Origin: Zychaea mexicana
Taxonomy: Eukaryota > Mucoromycota > Mucoromycetes > Mucorales > Lichtheimiaceae
DNA: 64,000 bases
Assembly: GCF_025766255.1 (NCBI RefSeq)
Contig: NW_026516767.1
Coordinates: 100,490-164,489, forward strand
Reading direction: 5' to 3'
Part shown: one piece after another, positions 26,401 to 39,888 of the stretch
Numbering within the stretch: the stretch's first letter is position 1
Layout: each line of letters opens with the position of its first letter
Notes under the pieces: generated by a model
What the model was told of the DNA's origin: nothing
What the model saw: only the letters and a program-made list of their open reading frames with translations
The model's database searches: none
Translations under genes and position numbers: made by a program

Positions 26401-26909
26401 CGCCACTTGTTAATGGTCCTGTAACTCTGAAGATATCATGGGCAATACTGTAATTTATGGATCGTCAATGACGATCTATATTCTTCATGCCCAATCTATA
26501 TACGATAAACTGGGTCTGCTGAAACGCATCGCCAAGTTTTCTTTTTTAACAAGACAGAATCTGTAAAGTACGGCGTCGACGTATATAATATGCTTTTTTT
26601 GTGCCATTCGTTAAACTTAAATACAGCGAACCGATCAAAGATCTAGAAAATGGTCTTTCAAAAATAGACAATGATATGTTTCTACCATTGGAGCACTAGA
26701 CGCACCAGGGGAAGCTCCTTGAGATCATTTGGTATTTTGCGTACTTTATGGTTCGGTCTGGAAAGTACAATAGTGATAGAAACACAAAAAACTCTACCTG
26801 TAGCTAGCAACAACGGAATGTCAACACTCAGGAGAGCTGCCAATCGCTTAAAAGGGATTTCCCAAGCACGACGGTAGCCGATCATGACATCCGTTTATAT
26901 CGCTTACCG
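23412..26909. other. Gene-poor AT-rich region
   Basis: 3.5 kb with no gene I can support. Small ATG frames at 24637-24849 (minus, 70 codons), 25755-26117 (minus, 120 codons) and 26682-26885 (minus, 67 codons) lack recognisable motifs and splice partners. The first part includes the CHS7 promoter with a T10-plus run near 23710-23721. The rest looks like old decayed insertions. Confidence 0.45.
24637..24849 (-). CDS. Small hypothetical ORF, 70 residues
   Basis: It opens with ATG and reads MSFRSMTVRNFLVVRYNRSL, then a basic tail ending KSLKRSSQ. It is isolated, with no flanking splice sites that extend it and no recognised domain. It may be a short gene, a fragment of a decayed element or chance. 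Included only because its ATG and composition are plausible. Confidence 0.15.
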   Translation of the reverse strand: MSFRSMTVRNFLVVRYNRSLLLAFSHDGGSDLKTHPYRVRVNNMQCDEASHWFRKVKNKRFSKSLKRSSQ

Positions 26910-27213
26910 TTTACACCGTTTACACCGTTTACACCGTTTACACCGTTTACACCGTTTACACCGTTTACACCGGGTTGCTATGGCAACGAGAAGCGTTTCG
27001 GACAGACGGACAAACCGGTACTTGGGTCAGCCAATCAGAGGTTGACTCCGTTTTACACCGTCTACACCGTTTACACCGTTTACACCGTTTACACCGTTTA
27101 CACCGTCTACACCGTTTACACCGTTTACACCGTTTACACCGTTTACACCGTTTACACCGTCTACACCGTTTACACCGTCTACACCGTTTACACCGTTTAC
27201 ACCGTTTACACCG
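26910..27213. repeat. TTTACACCG minisatellite in two blocks
   Basis: Perfect 9-base units: seven at 26910-26972, then a 79-base unique insert, then 18 units at 27052-27213, four of them with the variant TCTACACCG. Because the unit is a multiple of three it opens frames (HRL, KRC), which should not be annotated as protein. The insert holds a palindrome and a CCAAT box (separate entry). Confidence 0.95.
26974..26987. promoter_or_regulatory. RFX X-box-like palindrome inside the minisatellite
   Basis: GTTGCTATGGCAAC is an almost perfect inverted repeat (GTTGC, TATG, GCAAC) and fits the RFX-factor X-box consensus GTTGCCATGGCAAC with one change. A CCAAT box follows at 27031-27035 in AGCCAATCAG. 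Regulatory use is inferred; no supported gene start is adjacent. Confidence 0.5.
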
Positions 27214-28274
27214 TTTGTTAGGACGAAAAGAAGAATACTTTGGATTCCTCATCATGTCACCTACACTCTGCATGCATATCGATGTGCACTTTATACACCG
27301 TCTTTGTCGATATGTTATTTATTAATTGTAGCTGCATCGTCATATGATAAACATGGGCGCAGCTTTTTCAAATGGTCTAAACAAAAAAAACAAGCCGTCG
27401 CATAAGCCGGTTTTTCCACTCTGGTGAGCAGCACAGCTTTATTTTAAATCAAAAATGAGTGAAGGTCCACCACTCTATTTATTTTAGCCAATATGATAGT
27501 AGAGATAATAATCTTCAAGCGGCATTATTATGCTGCTAAAACTGCTGCATCTGCACACTCAAGTGGAAGGTCGGTAAAAGTGGCTTTACTGAATGAATGG
27601 TTGCTCAACTCATAGGAGGGGGGTGGATTTTGTATGGAATTGATGGATGATGCAGAGCCATATGTAAAGAAGAAATGACCAATCTTAACTTCTGACGGAT
27701 CTCCAATGTATTTTTCAACATGATTCACACATGCAGCTGTATCTTTTTATAGACTGTCGAAAACTGGCTTCATATACGAGAAACGATTTCACCGGTTAGC
27801 CAAGGGTGCGTGTGATGATCAGCTAGTCTCATGTATTAGTTAAATGAAGAATGGTTCGACATTTTTCTCAAGGCGCAAGAAGGACGTCAGTATGTATATA
27901 TTTGTGAGCGATCACTAAAGCTATGTGTCACTTTTGAGCTTGATCATGTACTTGGCAAAGTAGTGCTGTCAACATCAGATATAAATCATAGTCTTATTTT
28001 GCTTCTTATTAAAGTAAGCTCTTATGCTATGTCAACAATTTACATAAACTTTTTATTTGTATACGGCCTTCATGTTACTATCTTAAAAAGTGTATGTATA
28101 AAGAAATGTCAGTAAACTCATGCAATACCTTTGAACCGATGAGTTCAAATCCTACTATGTAGTACCATTTGAAAGTTGAGCTTATAAGTATGATACTTGT
28201 CAATAGTAATCTTAAAAGCTGATAGATGTGTAGCTGAGAAAAGTAAAAGAGAGGTTGTTTATGAGCCTGTTTAG
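27214..28274. other. AT-rich spacer, no supported gene
   Basis: About 1.06 kb with stops in all frames. Only short frames occur (for example 27528-27728). No RNA gene, repeat array or domain was recognised. Confidence 0.4.
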
Positions 28275-29063
28275 ATGTCACATCATGTTTGTCGCGTGGA
28301 GCTGCAAATAACGTGCATTCACTATTTGTTATCTATCCATACATGCGCATGGCGTACTTCATCACCATCTTCATTGAAAGAGGGAGTGGTGCAAAACTGC
28401 ATATCCAACAGAAGCAGTATCGTCCATTCTTCGATACGACTATGGGTAAAACAGCTCAAATCGCAAGATTCTCGGGCGGCCCATGGTTATAAAGTCCGGC
28501 TATCTCAGCTCAGTTGCCTTTTCGCTCTTCTCTTTCCCTTATCTCCATGCTTTTCTATTTCGCGCAGTCGTAATCGTCATAAACGCGCCCTTAAGCCAAT
28601 CACAGGTAAATTTCTTTATAACCCTGCGTCTGCTGCTTTACACACGCTCACACCTGTGTTTTAGCTGTGAACAACCGTAGTGGGTTGTTTCAAAGGCCCA
28701 CCAACTTTTTTGTATGTGTCGGTAATGTTTCTGGGCACGTTTGCAGGTTCGACTCCTGGCTTGACACAAAGGTGGGCGCTACGTCGGAGGTCTTATGTTC
28801 ATTTTGGGAGACCATTAGTCGCATCGGCCCCGCGAAAAAGAGCTCAATCACCTTCAGTGGCTAGCCTGAACGATCGGGTCCCGCCTTGGACGATCACAAG
28901 CGTGTCTGTTGTAGCCTAGACTTGCCGTACTCTCCGGAGTATGGTGTGTTTGTCAGATAGTCTTGAAATAACGCTTGAGGAATTGAGGGAACAAGGAATT
29001 TACGGAAAAGGCATTGGGATTGGTGTCATTCCTGAAGGCTTGCTGGAAGGATTGACGGTGTAG
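28275..29063 (+). pseudogene. Possible decayed coding segment, family unknown
   Basis: One frame is nearly open from ATG 28275 to TAG 29063, interrupted by stops at 28662-28664 and 28917-28919. The last part, from the ATG at 28941, reads LEELREQGIYGKGIGIGVI and PEGLLEGLTV, which looks like genuine protein. The middle part (28680-28916) is Arg/Pro-rich. A transposon or duplicated gene remnant is the best reading. No domain could be named. Confidence 0.3.
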
Positions 29064-29342
29064 GTTCCAGCTTCGAGCTGGGACTGAGGCTGTGGTGGAC
29101 ATGGAGGTTGAAAGGTGCTTTGTGCCTTTTCTCAACCTCCTTCTTTCTCGTTTATTGTCAAACTAATGGACGAGAGAACTGCCAATGCCTTCTTCTTTTT
29201 CTTCAGCTAGACACTTTTTTGATATAATAAAATTACTCTTCCCTCTGTTTCCCTTTCTTTTTTTTTAATGTCAATGGCGTGTATCGCGTGGCCTTTTGTC
29301 GCTTTGATGTAATAGACGTTTGCGATGGCAACTGAGGCATAA

Positions 29343-30030
29343 GTGACAGCTAATAGGCGTTGCTATAATAGTATGGCCTGTTCTTGCTGTTGCCCAAGAC
29401 AAAGTGCTTATCAACGGCGTACTGATGGGATCGTCACAACTTCTGATCCCCACATGGACTCTGTGACCGAGTTGCCGTTGCTGGCTTCACTGGAAGACAC
29501 TTTGCATGTAAATCGAAGCGAAGCCCTCCAAGCACGCAATCTCGCGACAGCAGTTCATGTTCAACCTCATCACTCGATCGGCTACACAGATATTTAGAGC
29601 AGTTCCTAGCAGTCCGCGTCGAAGCATACGCGCAACAGGGCAAAGTCACTAAGGCGTATAGTAATGCCCTATTCTTTGTCGACAACTTCCCCGGCTATTT
29701 GGGGACATATGGTATCGCCACACGTATTTTTGATCAGACAACAGAGATTCAAGAAAGCAATAGCGATATGCGCAGGGCTCTGAATAACGGTGAAGGAGGG
29801 TTCCGCAACTTCCGATATAATCCGCTGACAGACACATTATTCTACCTCTCCAATGACGCTCACCATAGGCTTGAAAAGCGTACGAAGATGATGAAAGTGC
29901 AACCTTACGATGTGCTCACCGTGATCCTAAACGAGCTCTCTTTTGGTGACATCCTTCGGTGCATGACTGTATCCAAAGCGTGACGCCAATGCATTATTAA
30001 TTGTCCTACAATGGTCACGCTACAAAACTA
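29343..30030 (+). pseudogene. F-box/TPR protein remnant
   Basis: A TPR-like stretch (ARNLATAVHVQPHHSIGYTDI) is cut by a stop at 29595-29597. The next frame continues at once with LEQFLAVRVEAYAQQGKV and KAYSNALFF, a second TPR-like helix pair. It leads to an F-box: VQPYDVLTVILNELSFGDILRCMTVSKA, with a TGA where the F-box tryptophan codon belongs, followed by more F-box-like sequence. There is thus one frameshift near 29593 and one nonsense change near 29981. F-box/TPR or F-box/LRR proteins are abundant in Mucorales. The LRR part that should follow is not evident. Intact relatives would recruit substrates to SCF ubiquitin ligase. Confidence 0.65.
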
Positions 30031-32560
30031 ATATCTATATTCGAAAGGCATAGGATCCTGCGAACTACGAACAGAATACAACGGGAGTGTAGATCTAGCA
30101 TGGCACTTGGATGCGTGCTATGTCTTGAACAAGTAAACAGCAACGCCTATAATATATTTTAGTAACAGCAGCACCAGCAGCGGTAAAACCCATATTTCGT
30201 CGCCATGTTGTAAAAGCGACGGAATAAGGCTCGAAAAAGAAGGCACTACTGTAGGAAGGCTGACTGAAGTAATCTTCTTCTAGCAGCTCACATATGAAAA
30301 AGACTAAGAACCGCCTACTATGTAGTGCTACATTGTCTCTTTTCACGCAGTCTGATAATCTATCCACTGCTCCAAGTTAATCAATGGGCAATGTCTGTGA
30401 GCGTGATAAAAATACTCTGATGGTGACTGCGCTGTGGGTGTTTCTTTTATTATCATACATAACTATGTAACAAGTGAGATCTTAACAATAAATAGAATCA
30501 AGAAGAAAAATGCGCGAACAAAAAGATATATAGAATAATTGTAAACACATGAAGGCGTATATACATACTGTACAGTATATACAATTTGAGCTCAGTTATA
30601 TATATACAGCTGCTGATATCGTAATTTACTAAAGTTTAATGATTCTCTCACTCATTTGGCCTCTACAGATACATATGATGTGATTTCCCTGCCTTTTGCC
30701 CACAGTAAGGGTCCTTATAGCTCGTAGGTGAATATTTCTTGACCCATCGCTATTTTATAAGAAAGTAGATCCTCTCAAATGATATAAAGAGAGCATGATC
30801 AACACACGTCGTGATTGATACATTGAACGTCAAGCAAAAACATACGCTAAAAGCATAATAAAAGAGACATTGCAACTGATATGCACTCTCTATATATACA
30901 GTATTTATATATCCCGGTAATTCTTTAGCTTGAATTCTGGCTGCTGCAGCACTAGAAATAATAGCATCAATACAGCTCATTGTTTAATTACAAGCAATGA
31001 AAATGCTGCTTAACCGTCAAGTAGTTACTTGGAAATGCTTTATTCAGCAGCTCACTTCGTTGCAATTTAGACACAAGCGATCCGCAAACTATGTAACACA
31101 ACGAGAATACGTACGTATATAGTATGTAGCAATATGAACAGCTTCTTCAGTAAAGAGTGCCATTAAATCTATGAGATGGCAGCTTTACCTATTATTAGAC
31201 ACCTAATTATCCATTGAGAAACCTAATATTGACGAGATCACACAAGTGAATAATAGGCTTTAATGAAATAAACGAAATGCTACTGTATTTTTTCTTCCCC
31301 AGATGGATATGTATGAAATTGCGACTAATAATAAATGTCATCTTCCAAGTTGCCAAATACCTTCGTCGCTTCCATCTGACATAGAGATAGCATCTATACA
31401 CATCGTCTTTACAATTTAGCACCTTTTCCGCGTTGAATTAATTTATTGTATGTAGAACAACCTCGCTTTATCCATCCTTAAGCAAAGTCGCTACTAGCCG
31501 GGAGAAAAAGGGGTGTGGGGGGGGGGCTTGGGAATCTGGGAAAATCAGCCAGTGAAGATATATGCGTACGACCAAGGAAAACTCGTAACGAATAATGTGC
31601 AGCCACAAGAAGCATTTTGGGGTTTTTTGATGACGGCGAATGCTGATGTCAATTTGCTCTGAAAGTTTGAAAAGTAAAAAAAGGGTTCACATATATAAAG
31701 TCCTTAATAGACCGTGTTGTCAATCACTGCTGAGTAACAAAATCCTGCTACTTTCCAGTAAAGTTGTATAGCATAAATGTATATATATCTTTCCTTCTAC
31801 TCCCTCGTCGTCGTCTCTATTATATACAGTTTATATCACTACTACCACTCCTACTACAAACTTAAACATACCAATACTAGCTTCGCAACAAAGCATGATA
31901 TCGCTTTACAGAACACTCCACCATCATTCCAGATCCAAAGAGCAACAAGTTTTCGCCCATCACCTGTGTAACCCAACCCTGCTGAGCATGTTTTAGAGAT
32001 CAGTAGGTGGCCATGTGCACCTTACCATAAAGAGAACAGCCTTTCTTTCTTTCATATAAAGACGCAAAGAGAGATGCTTCAAGGAAAATGCTGTCATCAT
32101 CAGCCCGAGCTTAAGGACTAGTAGCTTCTTTTTTTTTCTGTGGTTAGTAGCTAGCATAAATCTGCACAAGGGATCACAGCAAACATGCAAGAAGGAAGCC
32201 CCAGTGTTGTATTTCTTCACTCTTCTGGTTTCCTCAAAAGATAAGCTGGTTTGGCTCACCAAGTATAACGCCTTTGAGAGTGATATAAATATATCCCCAT
32301 TACACCTTATTTACACAACAGCTAAAGAACGCACGCACAGCAATCAGCCCATGCGTACTTTTTATTTATTTTTTTTGATACAGCTTGTTTGAATGCTATT
32401 TGGTGCGGGTGAGGGTCACACATTGGCCCACATACACTTTTCCGCTTTTTCTCTCTTTTTTTTTTTTTTTCAAAAGGTTATTAATAAAACACTTTACAAC
32501 CCTCTCAAATAAAAAAAATAAACCGCTCCTTTTTATTTCTTCTTTTATAATCCTCAGTAT
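30031..32560. other. AT-rich spacer upstream of the arrestin gene
   Basis: 2.5 kb without supported genes. It includes a G-run (GGGTGTGGGGGGGGG, about 31511-31525) and poly-T tracts in the last 200 bases (32455-32470). CTCAG just before the arrestin ATG suggests a 5' UTR intron. Short frames (about 60-120 codons) lack motifs. Confidence 0.4.
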
Positions 32561-34469
32561 ATGGAATCGAGCATACGGTCTCAATCGTCGTTCGTGTATC
32601 AAGTTGCTCCCAAGGATCTTGTCTGCATTCAACTCGAGGATCCCGATCGCACCTATTTCCCGGGTGAACGGATCACTGGTAAAATTCTTTAAAGAGAATT
32701 ACCCCTCCCTTCCTTTCGAACAAACAAGAGTGTACTGTATATAATTCCTCATACAACTTTTTTTTTTTACTTCTTTCTGCCTTGTTTTTTTTAAAAAAAA
32801 AAAAAGGTTATGTCAAGATTGGAATGAAACATGGCAGTAGTTCCAGAGTGGCCATTCATTTAGCCTGCACTGCAAAACTGGGAGCTCGACACCTACCATT
32901 ATTCAAAATTCCGCTCCAACCAACACTGTTATCCGCTCATGCCACGCATATCCGGATTCCATTCAGTGTCATGGTCCCTGGCGACGTCCCGTCATCTGTC
33001 GATCATTCGGTATTAAATTGGAGAGAGGGGGTTCCAAAGGTCGTATAGATGATATGATTTTGGAAGCTAAACCGGGAATCTCTTTTGATGATGATGATGA
33101 TGATAGAGAGTACCCGGAAAAATTGAATACAAAGTCAAAGCAGTACACGAGCTGAACGATTTACCGAGTTGTGTCTGGCCCAAAGAGTCGGTGGTAGTCC
33201 GAGTCCATGAACGTATCTCAACGCTCGAAGATCGATACATGAAAGGCATGACGAGCGAAGGCCAGCTATCGTTCAACATTCCTCACGATATCACATTGAA
33301 ACATTGCTCTTTTCGCAAAGGCGAACACAAAACGGCCTCGGCTTGGCTCCATATACCCGGATCCTGCTATCTTCCTGGTAAAAAAAAATTAAATATATAT
33401 ATATATATATAAAGGCAAACCGCATAGAGCGATGATGCGCATACTAAACAAAAGAAAAATGATGTTTTTAAAAAAAAAAAAGACCAAGTCGTTCCGTTCA
33501 CATTACGCGTCAAGCACTTTGCACCTATCCGACAAATGGACGGCGTCACAGCCTATCTGGAACGTATTACAAAAACTGTATGCGATATGGAAAACTCAAT
33601 CGACACCGTCCGGATTGCTCAATTCACGCTACCGCTTTCGTGCGACGCAGACGACTATCAGAGTAAATTCACGAGCAACGGACTAAAAGTACCAAAGGAT
33701 ACACCCCCGACCCTGGATCGCGAACAATTTCCGTTACAAGTTTCATATCGGATACGCGTCGTTGTGAGTTTGGATATGGACGGTCTGCAGCTCAGAAAAC
33801 GCGACAGAATGGCCAACTATATGGGAAGGATGAAAGTGCGGTTCAATGAAGAAGAAATAGCAGGAGGATCGACGATTGTGCTGGATATTCCGATCAAAGT
33901 CGGCACGAGCGACGAGGATTTGCCACCATCGCCGCATTCCATGTCTTCGTTCAAATCGTTGTTTGAAGCAGGATATGGATTCTTTCAACAGGATGAGCGA
34001 GGGATGGTCCCACCATCGCCCATGTTGGGACCACCACCTGCATACAACGCAGCAATGAGTGATACCAATGGCAGTAGTATCATCAGCAGCAGCAGCAGCA
34101 CCAACAACACTAATAGTAGTAATAATAATAATAATAGCACACCTACACTTGTGACACCTCCAACACCACAACAGTCCTCATCATCCATCATTGTAACGTT
34201 ACGCCAGCTCACATCTTCCTATGATCCCGTCGATTCAGCATCAGTAGCATCGGCATTATCAGCTGCACAACGCTATGCAACCGATACCAAGCAAGCACCG
34301 CATTTGCTATTATCATCACCATTACAGCCTCCCCCGTCACTCATGCTACTCGAGGGTGCAATCCCTAGGCAACCGTCTGCACCGAATCTTCAAGATCTTG
34401 AGTCGCCGATACCCTTTACTGCTCGCGCAAACTCATTGCAGCATCGCAATTTTGACAACATGATCCCAG

Positions 34470-34500
<31 letters not shown>

Positions 34501-34780
34501 CTTTTCAAAAGCGGGTATTCATGCACGATCATGGTCTGTTCCTGCAGACAAACATAATCCGAAATACTTGCATTCTCCTTTTGCTCATCATCAACACCAA
34601 CAACACCCGCCAATACCACAAACACCACAACAGCAACCGCCTCCACAATACATGTACCATAATCCGCCACCGGTCACCACACATCATCTTCTCTATCATC
34701 ATTACCAGCAACAGCAACAACAACAACAACAACAGCAATACCAGCAGCAGCAACAATCACCACAACATCATCGTCCTTGA
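32561..34780 (+). CDS. Alpha-arrestin-like trafficking adaptor with PY motifs
   Basis: Arrestin-related adaptors link membrane transporters to the Rsp5/NEDD4 ubiquitin ligase. Four exons join in phase to 629 residues: 32561-32678, 32807-33009, 33107-33377, 33483-34780. The N-terminal arrestin fold starts VCIQLEDPDRTYFPGERITGYV. The link RVPGKIEYKVKA and the C-terminal arrestin domain follow, with LPGDQVVPFTLRVKHFAPI and the LERITKTV segment. The last 250 residues are disordered and Ser/Asn/Gln/His-rich. They contain PPPAY (a PPxY motif) soon after the folded part and a second candidate PPPQY near the end, which is the expected ligase-binding layout. The Q-rich end (about 34700-34760) is encoded by mixed CAA/CAG. 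The target transporter is unknown. The 3' end is 155 bases from the convergent DHX35 gene. Confidence 0.88.
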
Positions 34781-34935
34781 GAAGGGGGAAGGGAATGTAA
34801 AAAAAATAACCAGAAATTTTTGTGTCTTGTGTTTTCTTCTTCTTGTGTATACTATCTTTTTTTTTCCTTCTTTTTTTGTGCAAATACTAATAAAACAACA
34901 AATGATATACATATTATACATCATCATCATCATCT

Positions 34936-37561
<2,626 letters not shown>

Positions 37562-37764
37562 TGCTTTAATACGGTTGTATTACAGATAAAAAAAAAAGAG
37601 CTTCTTGATTAAATTTGCGGGATTTTTATCCTGGTTTTTCTCTCCTTAATGCACAAGTCTTTTATTGTCGTTGTTATATAATTTACTATAAAAGAAAAAG
37701 AGGCAAAGGAAGTGTGTGTGTGTGTGTGTGGAAGAAGGGGAGCTGTTTATATAGTTTATTCTTT

Positions 37765-39888
37765 TCAAGAGAATGAAATGACAATATGGGATCCGTTGAG
37801 AGCAGTGCTATACGGAACCAGAATCCATATTAGACCACTGTATCCAATGGGTAAAAAATACCATCATCACAACACACTTACCGATTATATTTACGACGAA
37901 ACAACACGGCTGATTCAGGATCCATGAGCGTCACTGTTGCTTGCTGTTTCCCCAGTTCCACGTGTGCTATGCCTCCAGGTACAGACTGACCAAACTGTCG
38001 AATGTCTGCCTCCGTCGTCGAGTCGCTCAAGTTTTTTATCAACAACTTGTTTGATTTATGGCCACTGCCACCCATGACTGCTGTTGGCAATTGGATCGTG
38101 TCTGTTGTGTTAGTAGTAGTTCGCTTTGCAGAGGGTTGGTTTTCAAAGGATGGAGAGGGTCGTTTTCTATTAGCACCGTTCAAATGGCTCATGACTGCAG
38201 TATTCGCCAAAGAAGAAGATGCGATTCGATCCAGGATACTTTTGGATAACTGTTGTTGTTGTTGTGATGATGCTCGGTCCATGTTACCACTTGCCCTTGA
38301 AGATGCTGGACTGCGTTGACGTGGGTCAAAAGTGGTAGTAGTAGGAGTAGCTGCTGCTGCTGCACCCTTGATGGTGATCCCCTTGTTGGCCAAACCTCGA
38401 ATTGTCATGGATGGTTTAGGGTCATCGTTGTCACGGTTTCCTCTATCGTCCTCGTTACCACCCAATCTTTGTTTTTGTGCCACTGGCGACGTTGATGATG
38501 ATTCCATCTGAACCAAAAATTAAATTCCACTTTAGTTTCCAGCCCTGTTGTTGTCTCCCTCCCTCTTTAAAAATTACCCTGTTGTTTGTAGATGATCCAC
38601 GCGTCACAGCTGTTGTTGTGCTGCTAACCGTGGTAGTAGTTGTAGTAGTAGTAGGAGTGTTCTTTTGAGTTTGACGTTTCTTTTGCAATTCAAGCAAATA
38701 TTGGCGTTGACGGTTGATCTCATCCTGTGTCACGTCTCCGGTCGTTGACATGGAGGGTGGCCGGAATCCTTGTTGTTGCTGCTGTTGCTGTTGGAATTGT
38801 TGTTGCTGTTGCAGCATCTGTATCTGTTGCATGTGTTGATACTGTTGTAATCGCTGTTGTTGTTGTTGCTGTTGCTGCTGCTTTTGCTGTTGCTGCTTTT
38901 GCTGCTGCATGGCGGCAAACTTGGGATTGATATGGACCTTGGCAGTAGGTCGTGGAATGAACCCAGGGCCACCACCCATCATCATGTTCATGCCTGGGTA
39001 TGGCATTTGCATAGACATTTGAGGAGGCATCATCATACTATTTTAACACAGATAAAACCAACGTTAGCATAACTCTTTGTACTTTTGCAAATCAGGGCTT
39101 ACTTGGATGAATATGATGTCCCTTTTTTTTATAAATCTTGTATCTTTTTTCTTTTTTTTCTTTTTTTTCAAGATATCTTCTTTTTTTTTTTCTGTCTTTT
39201 CTGATTTTGCATATCTTTTTTTTTTTTGGTCATCTTTTCTTTTTCTCAAAACACAAAAGATCAAGGAAGAAAAGTGGGGAGAATTGGATTCATGGCAATG
39301 CGTGGAGGAAAAAGAAGAAGAAGAAGAGGGGATGTTGAAGGTGATATGGGTGATGCGATGTGGGTAAGAGGAGGGAGTGAAGGGTGAACCATAGTATAAA
39401 AAGGATGGAAAAACATACTTCATGCCCATCATGCCTTGGTGAGCAAAAGGGTATTGAGGGAAACTTCCAGCAGGCGGTCTATAAGGATGACCACCACGCT
39501 TTGGAGTGTAAGGAGATCTGTTGTAATTATTATTATATCCCTGGTAGTGTTGTTGCTGCTGCTGTTGATGTTGCTTTGCGAATGGTGCTTTAGTTGTTAT
39601 TGATTCAATAGGTTTGGATGACGCGGTAGTAGTAGTATTAACAGCGGCAGAAACATCTGAAGCCGATTGTTTTCCTTTTCCTTGTTCTTCTTCCTTGGTG
39701 ACATGTGGCTCTTTTAACAATGTTGACGACGACGACGAAGAGACTTGTTGTTGTTGTTCAAGTTGCTGCTGTTGTTCGTTCAACAATCCTAACTCTCGTT
39801 CCAGATTTTCAATGTCAAGGTCATCGGGATTGATGCCGTCCAGATCGCCATAGTCCAAGTCTTCAAAATCAACAATGTCGTCTGCCAT
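37765..39888 (-). CDS. RRM-domain RNA-binding protein, Q-rich, with a 43-base last exon
   Basis: Exons 39419-39888, 38578-39037, 37882-38507 and 37765-37807 join in phase to 532 residues. The N-terminus is acidic (MADDIVDFEDLDYGDLDG), followed by poly-Gln/Ser, a Gly/Pro/Tyr-rich region, a Met-rich patch and a long poly-Gln tract. A helix DEINRQRQYLLELQKKR comes next. The C-terminus is an RRM: KLLIKNLSDSTTEADIRQF (RNP2-like), then ATVTLMDPESAVLFRRKYN (RNP1-like). The penultimate exon seems to end in TAA, but that TAA is part of the donor GTAAGT. The last exon supplies TALNGSHIVISFS, the fourth strand of the fold. The nuclear or P-body role is unknown. Poly-Q and the Met/Gly-rich parts suggest phase-separating behaviour, which is inference. 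Confidence 0.85.

Noticed and set aside
26965..27325. Open frames of repeated HRL or KRC tripeptides on both strands
   Set aside because: They are a by-product of a 9-base repeat unit, not protein genes.
28746..28756. GGTTCGACTCC, a perfect tRNA B-box-like string
   Set aside because: No matching acceptor stem, D-arm or anticodon arm could be built around it, so it is not called a tRNA. It might be a SINE remnant, but there is no A box at the right distance.
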